DNA of 64,000 nucleotides from Cardiocondyla obscurior (Eukaryota; Arthropoda; Insecta; Hymenoptera; Formicidae): assembly GCF_019399895.1 (NCBI RefSeq), contig NW_027228790.1, positions 346,001 through 410,000 of the forward strand, given 5' to 3'. The stretch's first letter is position 1. Each line of letters opens with the position of its first letter. Below, one piece after another: positions 20,640 to 32,232 of this stretch. The translations under genes were made by a program, and so were the position numbers. The notes under the pieces are model-generated. The model worked only from the letters and a program-made list of their open reading frames with translations, was not told where the DNA came from and did no database searches.

Positions 20640-20929
20640 TTTAAATGTTTCTCAATATGGTCGTACAACGAAGCACTCGATTATTAAGAAAAACAACAAT
20701 TTAATTTCATAAACATTGTTTGTGCTGCTTTCGTAACAAAGCGCCTAATACCATAACTAATAATTTTAATACTGGTCGGTAAATACGTACAACTTTTGCG
20801 TGTTAATTCCCATTAATAAAATTTTTTTTTTTTTAAATAATTTTTGTTAAATTTTTATTTTTTCGTATAAAATTGACCACTCGCCAAAGTTGTACGCCGG
20901 CCGCCGTCGCAACACCACGAACGCCATTT

Positions 20930-21613
20930 TTGATGGTCAGTGTACACTAATAAGAAAATTGATGGTATTGAAATAGCCATTTGAAATCTAGACCACGTGA
21001 GTGTCAAATAGGATATTAGAGGATTCATTAAATGTCGGATTAAAAACGACACGTAGAAAAAAACCGACATATACGAGCGCCATTCGATTCTAATAATTTC
21101 GATAAGTAAAACAAAGCTGAAGAATATAATTTCGCCAGTGGATACGGCACAAAAAAACTTAAGTACCAAAAACAATTTGTACTACGGAACAAATAAACTT
21201 GCAAATCTTATTACCGATTGTAACATAATGGCAATCAACAATGGTTTTTTTCGGCCAATTCTATCAGCCATTATACTAAAAATTAAATTGCCAACAAGCA
21301 CACCAAACATTGTACAAGATTGTGCAAAATTCGCTAACTGCTGCCTATCATATATCAAATTCTACTCCGTTATAATACTTTTTTAAATATTTGTTTTTTA
21401 TTTTGGAAATCAATGCAGTTTTTTATAGTGCCATTTTCAACGTTAACCTCTCATTGTATCTGCATAGATTCGTTAGTTGCTGACTTAGGAGCGATACATG
21501 TGAAATCAATGAGCGGTGCAAGAAATATTATAAAAAGCTAATGCCACAGCTACAAGGAACTTGACAAGAAAAATTGCTACAGCGATGACAATATGCCATA
21601 AGTTCATGGAGCC
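20930..21613 (-). pseudogene. Organic cation transporter-like (SLC22/MFS) pseudogene, left copy
   Basis: The minus strand reads, with interruptions: FLAPLIDFTCIAP (extracellular loop after TM1), then LANFAQSCTMFGVL and the MFS signature ADRIGRKKP between TM2 and TM3, LQSVMGFVSLFVP, then FLVLKF.CAVSTGE and EWRSYMSVFFYVSFLIRHLMNPLISYLTLTWSRFQMA. These blocks are typical of insect organic cation transporters, plasma-membrane carriers of the major facilitator superfamily. TAG follows the Pro of LFVP and several frameshifts exist upstream. A Gypsy LTR (21614-22806) is inserted in the TM1 region; a few codons continue beyond it (22812-22830). This copy keeps TGG where all right-arm copies have TAA. 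Confidence 0.75.
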
Positions 21614-22806
21614 TGTAGGTATTAGCGTGACGTGTGGATAGTGAATTCGGCTTAAAAATGAACACTCAGCTTTAAGGTCTATTTACAATGTATTTACACT
21701 ATTATATACAGTTATGTTTGTAATTCGATTAAATCGCACCCACTGGTGCTTTTTACAAAAAGATAGGCGTGTACGCCTTACACTTTGCGCTCTCTGTAAG
21801 AGATATGTGGGGCCGTGAGCGTGACTCTAATAGGGCCCCATTTGTCGTCCCCTGGTAGTCGTGGGGGTTCCGCGTCTGAGGACGAGGTGGTGGCCCAGGG
21901 ATCGCACTGGACCCCACACTCGTTTACTATTGGAGCGTGTTGGATGGCTCTTTTCACAATGCTAGGCCCGCACTGTATGCCTCGGTCTGTACGCGCTGGT
22001 GGCGTGGGCGGAACCGGTGAGAGAGGCTCAGCTACTTGATTCCAGCGCGGGCTGGTATAGCGCCAGATCCTTACGTCCCCAGGAGCCAAGAAGATCCTTG
22101 GCGGTCTTGTTAGATTCGGCGGCGTAAAGTTCGCTAGCTGTGGCTTCCACTCGAGTAGCTGCAAATGTGCGTGTCGTGGCGGCTTCCGGAACCCTGGTGG
22201 CCGTAGGATGCCGGCCAGCGGCTGCTGGGGCGGGAAAACTTCCACTGACACTATGCGAGGAGTCTGTGCTTCTTCCACCGGAGGTGATGGCGGACTCTCC
22301 GGTACTGTCTCCGGTGTGAAAGCAGTCTTCTTCTTGCGGCTCCTCCTGGTGCGCTTACGATTGGCCCCGGTCCCTGGGCTCTTGTCTGCGATGGCCGGTG
22401 GTAGCGGCATACGGCTGCGTTTTGGTTCGCGGCAACGACTACTGCCTCGTTGTCTGCACAGTGTGCGTCGGCGGAGCACTACCTCTTATTACGATAAGTG
22501 TGCGTCTTATCGAGCACTACGAATGCGTATTCAAAAGGCGATCTCACTATCGAAGATAGGCGATGTCGGGAGCTTCTTCGGTGCCGTAAGCGGCACCTAT
22601 ATAAGTATAGCGGTCCTTGCCGCTCCTGACTCCCGAGAAAACTCTCGTCTTCCGCGCCGCCTGGCGGTCGCGGTTGTTACTCGCTGGGCCCGGAGCTTTT
22701 TCTTCCGCGAGCTTCCGGGCCCTCCGGCATACGCCGGTGTATGTCGGGCTGCATTCCTTGTGGCGCGCCGTGTGTCGGCTGTCAATTTGTCGATTCGACC
22801 GCCACA
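21614..22806 (-). repeat. Solo LTR of Gypsy element 3 (1193 bp)
   Basis: On the minus strand TGTGGCGGTCG...TACCTACA, flanked by GAGCC on both sides (21609-21613 and 22807-22811; GGCTC on the minus strand). No internal retroelement sequence is present. The mirrored site in the right arm carries the entire element with two such LTRs and the same duplication. Within it a 234-codon frame is open on the LTR sense strand. Confidence 0.88.
21778..22479 (-). CDS. Pro-rich ORF inside the Gypsy LTR (233 aa), unknown
   Basis: Open on the LTR sense strand. The N terminus is rich in Arg/Lys (RSRMPLPPAIAD, RSRKKKTAF) and the middle in Pro (PESPPSPPVEEAQ, FPPQQPLAGILRPPG). The C-terminal third has three related words: RGIQCGPSIV, RAIQHAPIV, CGVQCDPWA. 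I do not recognise a family. In the 3' LTR at 48862-50048 the frame is cut by a stop after ESPP, and in the 5' LTR (43783-44942) it is broken by indels in an error-prone region. It could be a captured or LTR-encoded gene, or the compositional result of a GC-rich LTR. Confidence 0.4.
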   Translation of the reverse strand: MLRRRTLCRQRGSSRCREPKRSRMPLPPAIADKSPGTGANRKRTRRSRKKKTAFTPETVPESPPSPPVEEAQTPRIVSVEVFPPQQPLAGILRPPGFRKPPRHAHLQLLEWKPQLANFTPPNLTRPPRIFLAPGDVRIWRYTSPRWNQVAEPLSPVPPTPPARTDRGIQCGPSIVKRAIQHAPIVNECGVQCDPWATTSSSDAEPPRLPGDDKWGPIRVTLTAPHISYRERKV

Positions 22807-22875
22807 GAGCCCATAGCTTCTTGAACAGAATTGCACCGGGGCCGGTGCACGGGGTCCGTCCTTCGGAACCGTTGA
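22807..22875 (-). repeat. Transporter remnant and 3' end of an errantivirus LTR
   Basis: 22807-22830 continues the transporter sequence next to the Gypsy duplication. 22831-22874 (minus strand) reads GGACGGACCCCGTGCACCGG..., the last 40 or so bases of the errantivirus-type LTRs at 4328-4368 and 16093-16133. It directly abuts the truncated BEL 3' LTR, so a recombination joined these pieces. The mirrored copy is at 43732-43782. Confidence 0.6.
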
Positions 22876-23093
22876 AAAAAGAGAGAAAGTTCTCGGAGGC
22901 TCGAAAATACATAAAATAGATATAACATATGCAAATTACAAAGGCTTTTGTCTATTCGGCATAGAGTATTAACCCAACGCTAAGGTTAACGGCCGCGATA
23001 TAAACAGAACATACAAAAGAAAAGTAAATATCAAACGAGACAAAGGAAACGAGATAAATGCTATTGCATATAAATTTGGGTGAATCCCAAACA
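22876..23093 (-). repeat. BEL 3' LTR, truncated
   Basis: Starts TGTTTGGGATTCACCC at 23093 (minus strand), like the 5' LTR start at 29854, and follows it for about 218 bases to AGAACTTTCTC. It then stops at a junction with an errantivirus LTR tail, lacking about 350 bases including the TATA box and R/U5. Confidence 0.8.
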
Positions 23094-23395
23094 TACCACC
23101 CGCCTCGCAAAACTATAACGCTAAATTACAGCAAAGTTTTATGTAACAGGGAAACGCTAATCGCAAAACAAATTAATTATAATTAGAAGATCGAGTCGGC
23201 GGTGAAACCACGAAAGATTGAACGCAATACAATTCAGTCAACGCGAATATACATAAAAACACGGACAATTGACAAAATTCCATACGCAATCGAATCACGC
23301 AGCAAGAATGAGATGCGAATGAAAACAACACAATGAAGTCCGCGTGCGAATCGCAATGCGGTTATGAACTGTACAAAAAAATGAGACAAGATGAA

Positions 23396-26300
23396 TTAAT
23401 TGTCGGAAGACTCCGATTCAGAGAAGCCCACTTCAAGGAGAAGCACAATCTTTACAATCGGCCTAGTAAATGAAAACCGGGCCGTACGCACGGAGACAAC
23501 ACGCACACCTCCATCGCTTCCAGGGTGCACTGCCGTGATCCGAGCAGGAGGCCACCGTGCAGGAGTAGAGAGCTCGATCCTCAATAAACACAGCTGACCA
23601 ACAGCGGGAGCGAGCGTAGGGAAGCACCATTTTGGTCTAGACGAAACTCCCTGGAGATACTCGTTCGACCACCGCTTCCAGAACTGATCTTGCATTCACT
23701 GGACCTTCTGCCAACGAGCGAGGTGATTGACAGAAACGTTTAAGAGTGAGGGCTCTGGAATACTCAGAAGAGCAGACCCGATCAGAAAATGTCCGAGCGT
23801 CAAGCGGAAAAATCACCTGGGTCATCGCTCAAAGGGAAGAGGGGCCGAGTATTTAAGTACGCCTCTACCTCAGTCAAGAAGGTGGTCATCTCCTCGAACG
23901 TCAAGGTCGACTCGCCAATGACCCGTCTAAGATGGTGATTTACCGACTTTACAGCTGCCTCCCAAAGTTCACCGAAGTGAGGAGTGACAGGAGGGTTGAA
24001 CGGCCACTGAATTTGCTCCTCCTTCAGAGCACGAAAGATAGAGCTCGACTCCTTGTTTTCAGCCTTGAAAAGTCGCCGAAGCTCGGCCTTGGCTCCTGCA
24101 AAATTAGTGCCACAGTCGCTGTAGATTGACTGTGGCAAGCTTCTCTACGAAATAAATCGCCTGAAGGCTGCCAAAAACGCCTCTTCCGTGTAGTCAGACA
24201 CCAATTTCACATGCACAGCGCGAGTACAGAAGCATAAGAAACGACAATAAATGCCTTGGAGGCCTTGTGTCCTTTCCCCTTGGAGATCCGCATCAAGATA
24301 GGACCGGCATAATTTATGCCGATGTGAAGAAAAAGCCGTGAAGGCCGGGGGATTTGGCGGCGGGGAGATCAGTCATGATCTGCTGTGATACTGCCGCCCG
24401 CCATCGCGCACACCGCACGCAACGAAAGATGTGTCCTTTGACCAATAACCGACCTCCAGGCACCCAATAACGCTGGCGAAGAAGTCCCAGGGATTGCTGC
24501 ACACTTCCATGCAAAACTCGAGCGTGACAGGAAGACACAACCAATTGTGTGAAATCTGAGTCTTTTGGTAGAATGACAGAATGCTTCTCATCGTAAGACA
24601 GCAAAGAATGTCGCAATCTTCTACCTACTCGTAACAATCTTCAATCATCTAGAAATGGAATCAGCTTGACAAGGGAGTGGCCGGGAAAGACCCTTTACTG
24701 AAGCAATCAATTTCATCTCGGCCGAGAAATGCGCAGTCTGGGTCATGCGCACCCATGCAGTTAGGCTGCGTTGAAGCTCGTCAACAGATAGCTTCAAGGA
24801 TTCAAGGGCCATCGCAACGCCCCCCGACCTTGTTCACCGGAGACACCAGGTAGAGACACGCAAGAGCTTTGGCAGCGAAAAAAACCTGCGCAACAATTCG
24901 GAATCACCTAACTCACCAATGGCATCACAATGATGGCTCTTAACCCGAGCCTCGGGCAAATCAGCGTCCTCCATCGCAATATTCGCGTGAGCCACCCAAT
25001 TAGATGAACCAGATAGCCAAGCGAGACATCTTCACCACAGCTCTAGTGATTTAAGCTCCTCAGGATCTAGCCTTCAGGAGACGCAGTCAGTCGGGTTGCT
25101 AGTACCGTCTACGTGATGCCAAATGGCATCCGGCAAGGTTCGCTGCACCTCCGACACTCGGTTGGCCACGAAGGTTGTCCACCGCGAGAAGTGACGCCGT
25201 ATCTATCCCATTGCGACCATGGAATCGGACCACAAATGAATCGGGGCAGTTGCAACGCCAAACTGACGGAGCAAGTGCTTGGCCACTTTCGTCAGCAACA
25301 CGGCCGCACACAATTCGAACCGAGGAATGGAAATCTGCTTCAGACACGCCACGCGAGTTTTCGCCTTTACCAGAGTAGAGTTCTACTCAAGGTCCCTAAA
25401 AAGACGAGACCGAAAGTAAAGCACGGCGCAAAGGCCCACTCCGAAGCGTCGGCGAATCTGTGTACTTCGAATTCGCCGCGCTCATTCATTCTGAGCCAGC
25501 GAGGGATACGCAGCTCAGCCAGCATAGGGATAGCCTCCACATATCTTTGCCAGAAGATCTCGTCATCTTCAGACAGGGCAGCGTCCCAATCTAATCCCTT
25601 CAGCCACAGTCCCTGGATGAAAATCTTCGCCCTCACCACAGCGGGCACCAGCCATCCCAAGGGATCAAACAATTGCGCCGCCTGCGCAAATACCGTACGT
25701 TTCGTAATTTATTCTGCCGGCTGCATCCGTATGCTGAAAGAAAAGTCGTCTGACTTAAAATGCCACGGTAGGCCCAGCGTCGCATAACTGGTCTGAGGAT
25801 CCCAAGTCTGGACTTCCGGCAAAGACAGATCCGTAGCAGGAATACGATCAAGCAGGCAAATATCATTAGCGGCCCATTTTTTCAGCGGGAACCCGCCCGC
25901 CAAGCACAGCTCTCGCAGTTCGTATAGCCTTCGGGACGCTTTCTCTAAAGACTCACTGCCCGATAAAATGTCGTCCACATACGATTCTTCTACTAACGCT
26001 TTTGCACAGAGAGGGAAGCGAGCATTTTCGTCTCGTGCAAGTTGTCGCAATGCACGGATAGCCAGAAAAGGCGCTGATGTCAATCCGTATATGACGGTGT
26101 TCAGCCTATATTCTCTGACAGGCTGAGAGCTGCATTCCCGCCAAAGAATGCGTTGTAGGTCGCGATGGTCAGAATGCACCTCATGGGGCACCGCGAGTCG
26201 CGCATTCTCTATAAGTAATAGAGTGTCTTTCTCAAGTTGGGTTACTGGTTGTCTGGCTTTAACCTTCAGGCTAATAAGCCTGAACCAGTAAAGCGCTGTA

Positions 26301-27895
26301 GCGTAATAGTTCAAATACTCTGGTAAGAGTCTTCTGAGTATTAAAGTCGTCAGCAACAAATTCAGCGTAACACAATCTCAATATTTCAATAAGCGTTGGT
26401 GCTGATGGCTCAAATCGAGTATCGTTGCTAGCTTCTCTAACGGACATTGACTCTACAAAAATGCTATTCCGCGCCGAGTCCTCATTATTAGGTTGGATGT
26501 CTTTCGACAAACTCGCCTCCAGTCTTGTAGGCTGGTTTATTGTTTTAGGGAGTACTCGTCGGGGTTTGCCCGTAAGCTTTGGAGTCGCAACCTTTGGTTG
26601 TTGAGTTCCCGCTTGTTGGCGGGGAAGCAATACTGCTTCTGGGTTTTTCTGATTCTCAGGCCTTCCGCGATATGGTCGGCGTTGCTGTTGTTGCATTTGG
26701 TCGTGTTGCTGCTGTTCAGCGTCCATAACTGGGATTGGTTAGGTCGATTTCAAAATGGAAGCTTTGTTAAAGCTTAAAAAGTAATTTCCTCGGTTTTGCG
26801 AACTTCGTTCTACAAGAAAATTGGGAGGATGCACCTCAACTTGGCGGTACATCTTCTCTATGTCCGCTGAAAAGACGAAAGCGTGTTTGCGCCACCGCAG
26901 CAACACGTCTGCCAGTGTCGGTAAAAGATTGGGGCCAGCCAAAAAGCTTTTGTTGAGCGATAAGCTTCCGGTCAATTCAGCGGAGCCATTAAATACAACG
27001 CGGAGCTTTGCCGTTGGCCCGCTGTCCTTGAAAACTTTATGGTGCAAAAGAAAGCATGCTCGTACTGATTCCGTCGCGTCCTTCGCGAGCGACATGTGCC
27101 TCAAGTGTTCATACTCCCGCATGAACGCAATGTACCGCTTTTTAAACTCCGGGTTTTGCGCAAAACGACGCTTTATCTCGGAGAGAGCTCGGTGAGCCAA
27201 GGCACGTGTGCCTTTAAGGTCCAAAACCGCCTCACGTAGTGGACGTCGCACAATGTATTTCCCGGACGCGTTACGCAAATGAAATAATTCGAAAAATTCG
27301 TTGCATTTTACGTCTTCCGCGGACACTACAGGCTGATTTTCCGGCAATTTCTTCTGTTCTCAGAATCGACGCACCAATGCCGACAACGGATCACCCATCG
27401 CGTAACTCATACCACTGCTTGCAACAGTGCACTTCTCGTGTCTCACCGGGCCGGAGACGATCCAACCAAAACTAGTTTCCTGGGCGATGGGTTCAAGCGG
27501 CTTTTTCTTCCTCCCTGCACTATTCCCGGTCGCAAAATCGCGGCAAAGACATCTGCACCGAGCATCAATTCAAGTTTCTCGCTCGACATAAAGTCTCGGT
27601 CAACCAGCGTTATACCGCAGAGATGCGGCCACTCGCGAACGGCAGCACTTGACAAACCGGCATAAACAGTCAATTTAGGCATTATTACCACGCGAATATT
27701 TAAATCAGTCTCACCAGAGAGCGAAGAAATCCGCAGATTAACCCTGCCGCGGGCTACTCTAGTCTGCCGGTCGCCAACCCCAAAGATTGCAACGCTCACT
27801 CTCTCCCTCGGCAGCCTCAACTGTTGCATCAAACTCTGCATCACCAGCGACGTCTCTGATCCTTGATCTACTAACGCGCGGACGTGATGAGTCAC
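23396..27895 (-). pseudogene. pol: BEL/Pao pol: protease, RT, RNase H, integrase (frameshifted)
   Basis: Pieces in order on the minus strand. 27895-27443 aspartic protease with ALVDQGSETSLV (DQG in place of DSG/DTG). 27347-26739 RT N-terminal half: ACFLLHHKVFKDSG, LRVVFNGSAELTG, FVFSADIEKMYRQVEV. 26359-25709 RT catalytic ESYVDDILSGSESLEKA. 25672-25099 thumb, connection and RNase H (MFDPLGWLVPAVVRAKIFIQ, TDG-like region degraded). 24637-24314 integrase zinc domain (H, H, C-x2-C in FRCVRCARW). 24138-23800 integrase core with YSDCGTNFAGAKAEL and PHFGELWEAAVKSVNHHL. 23695-23396 C-terminal domain typical of BEL elements. At least six frame breaks; some residues of the first integrase Asp region are lost. 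Confidence 0.82.
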
Positions 27896-29208
27896 GTCGG
27901 ATTCATATCTTGAACGGCTACACGAGCTGTGGCCAAAAGTACTGCAGTCCTTTCGTAGAGTTCCTGAGATACCTGGTGAGCTAGTGCACCAGATGCAGCT
28001 TCACGGCCCTCACCAATCTGCGCGCGACGTGCATCATGCAAGGCTGTGTGATGTTTCTTATCGCACACAGTGCATGTGCGCCGAGACAGGCAGTCGACAA
28101 CCCTGTGTTTGCTTAAGCAATTCAAGCACACCCCATTAGCAAGAACGAACGCATTGCGGTCTTCAGCGCTCTTCTTCTTGAACGCAGAGCATCACAAAGT
28201 GATTCTTTCTGCACAAGAAGCACCTTTTCCGTTCGGATTTTACGTAATCCTTGCGTGTAAGATGAGCTCTCACAGATTTTCCTCCTCGCTCACTGGCCCT
28301 GATTTCCGAGGACGGCTTCTACGGCCGCAAAATCTCCGGAGTATGCAGCCGCTTTTCCAAGAACCGTATTAGATCCTCATACGAAGGCGGGACAGTACTC
28401 TTGCCAGTCAAGGACTCCCACTTCTTCCGAGATTTGGCGTCGAGCATCTTTACCGTGATGAAGACGAATAGATCTTTGCTAGAAGTGATGGGGCGGTTAA
28501 TACTCGCCAATGAACTCACAGTCCCAGTCATGGCGTGGTACAGCTTGCATAAGTCGCTGGCCGACTCGGCTTTTATTTTTGGCAACGCTGTGTAACTGGG
28601 GAAAAAAGACCGAACGAGCAATCTTTTGTTCTCGTAAAACTCGTATAACGCTTTTCAAGCAGGAGCGAAGTTTTCTGCGGTCAGCTGGTATTGTCGTAAG
28701 AGCTGCTGAGCATCGCCCTTTAAACTTGATTTGAGATAATGAAATCGAGATACGTCGGACACCGTGAGGTTGTCTATAATGAGCAACTGGAACAGATCTC
28801 GAAACTCTAGCCAATCTTCGTAGCGCTTCAAAAATGCCGGAATGTGCACTTTTGGTAATGGCGCTTGAGCTGGGTCCTGCACTACTGTCTTCGGCGCAGC
28901 TTCATGTCTTTGACCCCTCTCTAGGGCTTCCTCCATATCATCAAATCAGCCTTTTGACTCAAGAAGGTTTCTTCTGCCCTGTCCAAGGCATTAGACTGGT
29001 GGTACTCACTTGTTCGGAGTTCCTCCCAATGCTCGTGGCAAAGCTTCTCATGGTGCTCTTCAAACTTCTTCCATTTCTCATTTAACGATTGAATTGATGC
29101 TTTGATCAGCGCGGCATTGATTCGCTTCGCGCCCAATTTTTTAAGATTAGCTATCGTACGGCTCATGCGTCCTTCAAGATCCAGCTGATCTCGCAACAGT
29201 TTCTCCAT
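27892..29208 (-). pseudogene. gag: BEL/Pao gag-like region (DUF1759 type) with zinc knuckle
   Basis: Start codon at 29208 on the minus strand, 80 bases after the LTR. The first piece (to 28921) is helical and charged. A one-base shift near 28930 leads to the DUF1759-type domain (LPKVHIPAFLKRYEDWLEFR, RFHYLKSSLKGDAQQLL), a TGA in place of Trp at about 28654, then DLCKLYHAMTGTV and SRKKWESLTG. The end is a Cys-rich region, CLNCLSKHRVVDC and CTVCDKKHHTALH, the retroviral-type zinc knuckles that bind RNA. The same stops occur in the right-arm copy. Confidence 0.75.
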
Positions 29209-29288
29209 TATGAAAATTTACGACCACGCGAAACGAATGTAATCACGAAATCGCCGGAACCTCGAGAATCCGGCTCAAAGACCAAAAA

Positions 29289-29854
29289 TGTTCTAAACTG
29301 GTCGGAAATTTCCTTCCAATTTTCGAGGAGAAATACGAAGAATTGCAGACAGTTTATTTTCACCTTGAATAGATATGTTTATTCAAAAGAAGTCCAATTC
29401 TCGACACAAAGAAAAGAAAAGAAAACAGAAACACGAATCGTCGAAGCGCAACGAATACAGATTATAATGAGACAAGCGATCTCACAAAATAATAATTCGA
29501 CGAACTGCACGCGGTAATTAAACGCTTCCGATCGAACTCTGACACACTGGTGGTGCGCGAGGCGCGAACCCCCTTTTTATACAGTAAAACCTTCGAGAAA
29601 GTTCTCGGAAGCTCGAGAATACATAAAATAGATAAAACATATGCGAATTACAAAGGCCTTTGTCTATTCGGCATAGAGTATTAACCCAACGCTAAGACCA
29701 ACGACCGCGATATAAACAGTACATACAAAAAAAAAGTAAATAAGCAAAGCGTCGAAAAACATATCCACATCGAAACCAACGAAAGAAAGTATCGAACGAG
29801 ACGAAGGAAACAAGACAAATGCTATTGCATATAAATTTGGGTGAATCCCGAACA
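29289..29854 (-). repeat. BEL 5' LTR, left arm (566 bp)
   Basis: TGTTCGGGATTCACCC...CAGTTTAGAACA on the minus strand, with a TATA box (ACTGTATAAAAAGG, near 29575) and an AATAAA signal near 29380. The primer site TGGTCTTTGAGCCGGA follows within a few bases. It matches 36815-37381. Confidence 0.88.
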
Positions 29855-29990
29855 GAGGCAAATTCAATGATATACGGGATATTTCATTGGCACTATATAA
29901 AAAAGTAAAGACCGCTTAAGTTCATGTATTTTTTAATTATTATAATAATTAAAATACGATACATTATATTATTTACCTGAAACTATTTAC

Positions 29991-30254
29991 ATTAATGGAA
30001 ACTGTTTAAAAGCATCAATAGCAATCATGTAAGTAACTTCCTCTACAAAGATAATTCCATTCGGAGACAGTACAGTATTTAATAACGTCTGAAGGCCGTG
30101 CGTTGCTCCGCATGTTAATATAAGTTGCTGTCTCAACACAGAACTGCCATATCGTTTGCTCAAAAATTTAGCTAGCTCATCACGACATTCCCACAGGCCT
30201 GCTGTAATGCCATATTGAAAAAGATAATATTTCCCTTCTTTTTCTTCTTCCTCC
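29991..30254 (-). pseudogene. Exon of PLP-dependent aminotransferase (class I/II), left copy
   Basis: 264 bases (88 codons) between an acceptor (TTTTGTTTTAG) and a donor (GTAAAT). It reads GKYYLFQYGITAGLWECRDE, FLSKRYGSSVLRQQLILTCGATHGLQTLL and GIIFVEEVTYMIAIDAF: the N-terminal part of the large domain of fold-type I aminotransferases, including the Gly-rich phosphate-binding region. Insect relatives are annotated as 2-aminoadipate transaminase-like (from memory). No neighbouring exons of the gene are visible, so it is a stranded exon. The right-arm copy at 36418-36678 has small indels at its 5' end. Confidence 0.7.
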
Positions 30255-30405
30255 TAAAACAAAATAGTCAATTTTATCAACATTGATTACAAAGTCTTAA
30301 TAAAAAAAACTTTCTGGTAAATTATTATTCATTTTAATTAAATAGCTTTACTGACTTAATTACACGTCTTTTATATATCACTTCCACCACATATCGTACT
30401 ATTTC

Positions 30406-30775
30406 TAACTACACGCGTCCTCGTGTACGCGAGGTGGGTTTGTTCGGCACGCCCCCGGATTCATGTTACAGACGTGATACTAGTGACGATCACCGCGTAT
30501 GATTATCTGACAGCAACTGCCCGCGAGCGGTGACTTGCTGGTATTTAAATGATATCCGAATCTTTACTGTCAGCAGGTTGCATGGCCGTAACTCGGTTAC
30601 CGGGCCAAAGCAACCTCAGCCATTTCGGCAGGTCTCGCAAACTTTTCTTCTTAATTATTACTTTTATTATCTTTTTCGATTAAATGTAAGTTGCTGGTAC
30701 AATCTTCTTCGAATTATGTTGCGAAATCTTATGCTGTGCTACTTTTATTGTTGTAGCGGGGTTTGGGTTACAACA
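30406..30775 (-). repeat. Errantivirus-type LTR remnant, left arm
   Basis: Minus strand from TGTTGTAACCCAAACCCCGC (30775), preceded by a polypurine tract. It shares the architecture of the LTR at 3842-4370, including the GGTTGC...GCAACC hairpin, but is clearly diverged and cut off before the end. Mirrored at 35896-36265. Confidence 0.75.
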
Positions 30776-31060
30776 TCCCTTCCCCCTAGGGAGAAGAAAG
30801 GATTGAGTGTGTTATGACATCTCAATCTTTTCTTCCTTAAATTTTCGCATTTTTTTTTCATTTACAGATGTTTTACCGGTATTTTTATGTCCGGGATTTC
30901 TTTATTTTTTTTCTGCATTTTTAATCGGGGTATTTCTTTAATTTCTTTATTTTGTTTTTGTACTCTTATCCTAGTGGGCTGGATAGATTTGGTCGTCTCT
31001 TTATTTTTTCTGCTTTTACATATTTTTATTATTACTGACGCGCTCAATGTTATTATTATT
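30776..31060 (-). pseudogene. env: Errantivirus env C-terminal tail remnant, left arm
   Basis: About 62 codons at 31047-30862 (minus strand): the end of a hydrophobic segment, then a Lys/Arg/Gln-rich tail, followed by a purine tract and the LTR. The layout matches the C-terminal end of the env at 1947-3854, with different sequence. The rest of env is absent, replaced by repeat A. Confidence 0.5.
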
Positions 31061-31061
31061 G

Positions 31062-31850
31062 CTACGTGTGCGCGATTCGGCGAAAAGGCACACTCCCCTT
31101 TTTATTTGTGAGAACAGCTCAGCACTGAGCTCGGCACGGTGCTTCGCTATACGTCGACAACGCGAGAGAAAGTAGAGACGGAACTATTGTCTCAATTCAA
31201 CAAAAAGGAATTCAACAAAAAAAGAGAAATATATTTACAAAAAAAATTCCTACAGATATTACAAGTTAAATATGGAATCGCGCGAGCAGGAATTGGAGGC
31301 GATCGGAAATCTTGCTTTACCCGGCTTTCCCGTCGGAGACCTTCTGGAGCGGTAGATTTCCCGCCCGATCGTCGGAGATCTTGTCCGCGAGCGTCAGAAA
31401 TCTTGTACGCGAGCCGGAGATTGACGCGATCGCGAACCTTGCCCTGCGATTTCTAGTATAGGAAATAAAAAAAAATGAACAGAAAGATCGCGGATGATCC
31501 AACGATCGCGGCCGAGAGAGACGATACACGACGGTGATAACGTGAACACTGCCGACTGACGAGTGAGTTATTTCGAGAGAAAACAGGTCGCGTTTCGGCA
31601 GAACCGAGCCCTGGATCGTTGGAACAGCTAAAAGGAAAACAAAACAGGTGGCAAGAGAGCGTATGAAAAGCGAAATGAGCCGACGTTAATAAATTTCACC
31701 TGTCGCGGTAAACAATAAGCGGTATGCGGCGACCGACTAATAATAGCGCGTGGAACGAAGACACGGACGGATCGTGAACGCCGATGGAGTTCTAGCGAAT
31801 TAATAAGAACTCACAGACGATTAAACACTACGCATAGTGTGGCGCGTGTG
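31062..31850 (-). repeat. Repeat A, left arm (relative of repeat B in the tandem array)
   Basis: About 0.8 kb, mirrored at 34830-35608. It shares long diverged blocks with the tandem unit segment 51100-51930: GTCGCCGCATACCG, CGACAGGTGA, CGAAACGCGACCTGTTTTC, GATCGGGCGGG, TTTGTAAATATAT and GAGCTCAGTGCTGAGCTG. Open frames in A are not conserved in B, so it is not protein coding. It may be an LTR or non-autonomous element; family unknown. Confidence 0.65.
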
Positions 31851-31861
31851 CCCGTGGTATA

Positions 31862-32232
31862 CAAGATGTTCCAAACATACGTATGGAGCCGGTAAGAGAA
31901 GGTAGAACTCGCTAAGACAAAGCGAAAAGTCTTATACTATTTTGCAAAATTCTCAATAGTTATTGAAAAAAAAATTAATTTGTCTAACGCAAAAGCGACA
32001 AGGAAGCTACGCGTAAGTGAGCGCGACAGGAAAATGGCTAGGAATGGCGCGCTTGTCACGCTCACTCACTCGCAGCTACCTTGTCGCTTTTACGCCTATA
32101 CATTTTATACATTAAAATTTTTTTCTCTTAATAACGTTTGAGAATTTTCTAAAATAGTATAGGACTTTTTTACTTATATTTCCAATATCTTTCTAAATCC
32201 GCGGTGGTGTACACTTGAGGCGGGACACCCTG
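31862..32232. mobile_element. Foldback MITE (371 bp), mariner-type termini, left arm
   Basis: Ends CAAGATGTTCC and GGGACACCCTG, imperfect versions of the CAGGGTGTCCC terminus seen in the tandem array. The interior is a long inverted repeat around 32035, so the whole element folds into one hairpin. It is preceded by TA; the other flank is TG, probably a decayed TA. Mirrored at 34455-34819. Confidence 0.75.

Larger units (their letters stand above)
22876..29854 (-). mobile_element. BEL/Pao retrotransposon, left-arm copy
   Basis: On the minus strand: 5' LTR 29854-29289, primer site, gag, protease, RT, RNase H, integrase, then a 3' LTR cut short at 22876 (22876-23093). Total about 7 kb. Gag and pol are broken by stops and frameshifts, several shared with the right-arm copy (36815-43731), so the element was dead before the inverted duplication. 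The BEL/Pao call rests on the gag type, RT motifs and the integrase C-terminal domain. Confidence 0.85.

Noticed and set aside
22547..22912. 121-codon minus-strand frame and overlapping plus-strand frames at the LTR start
   Set aside because: They cross the LTR border, the duplication site and a BEL/errantivirus junction, so they are chance frames through joined fragments.
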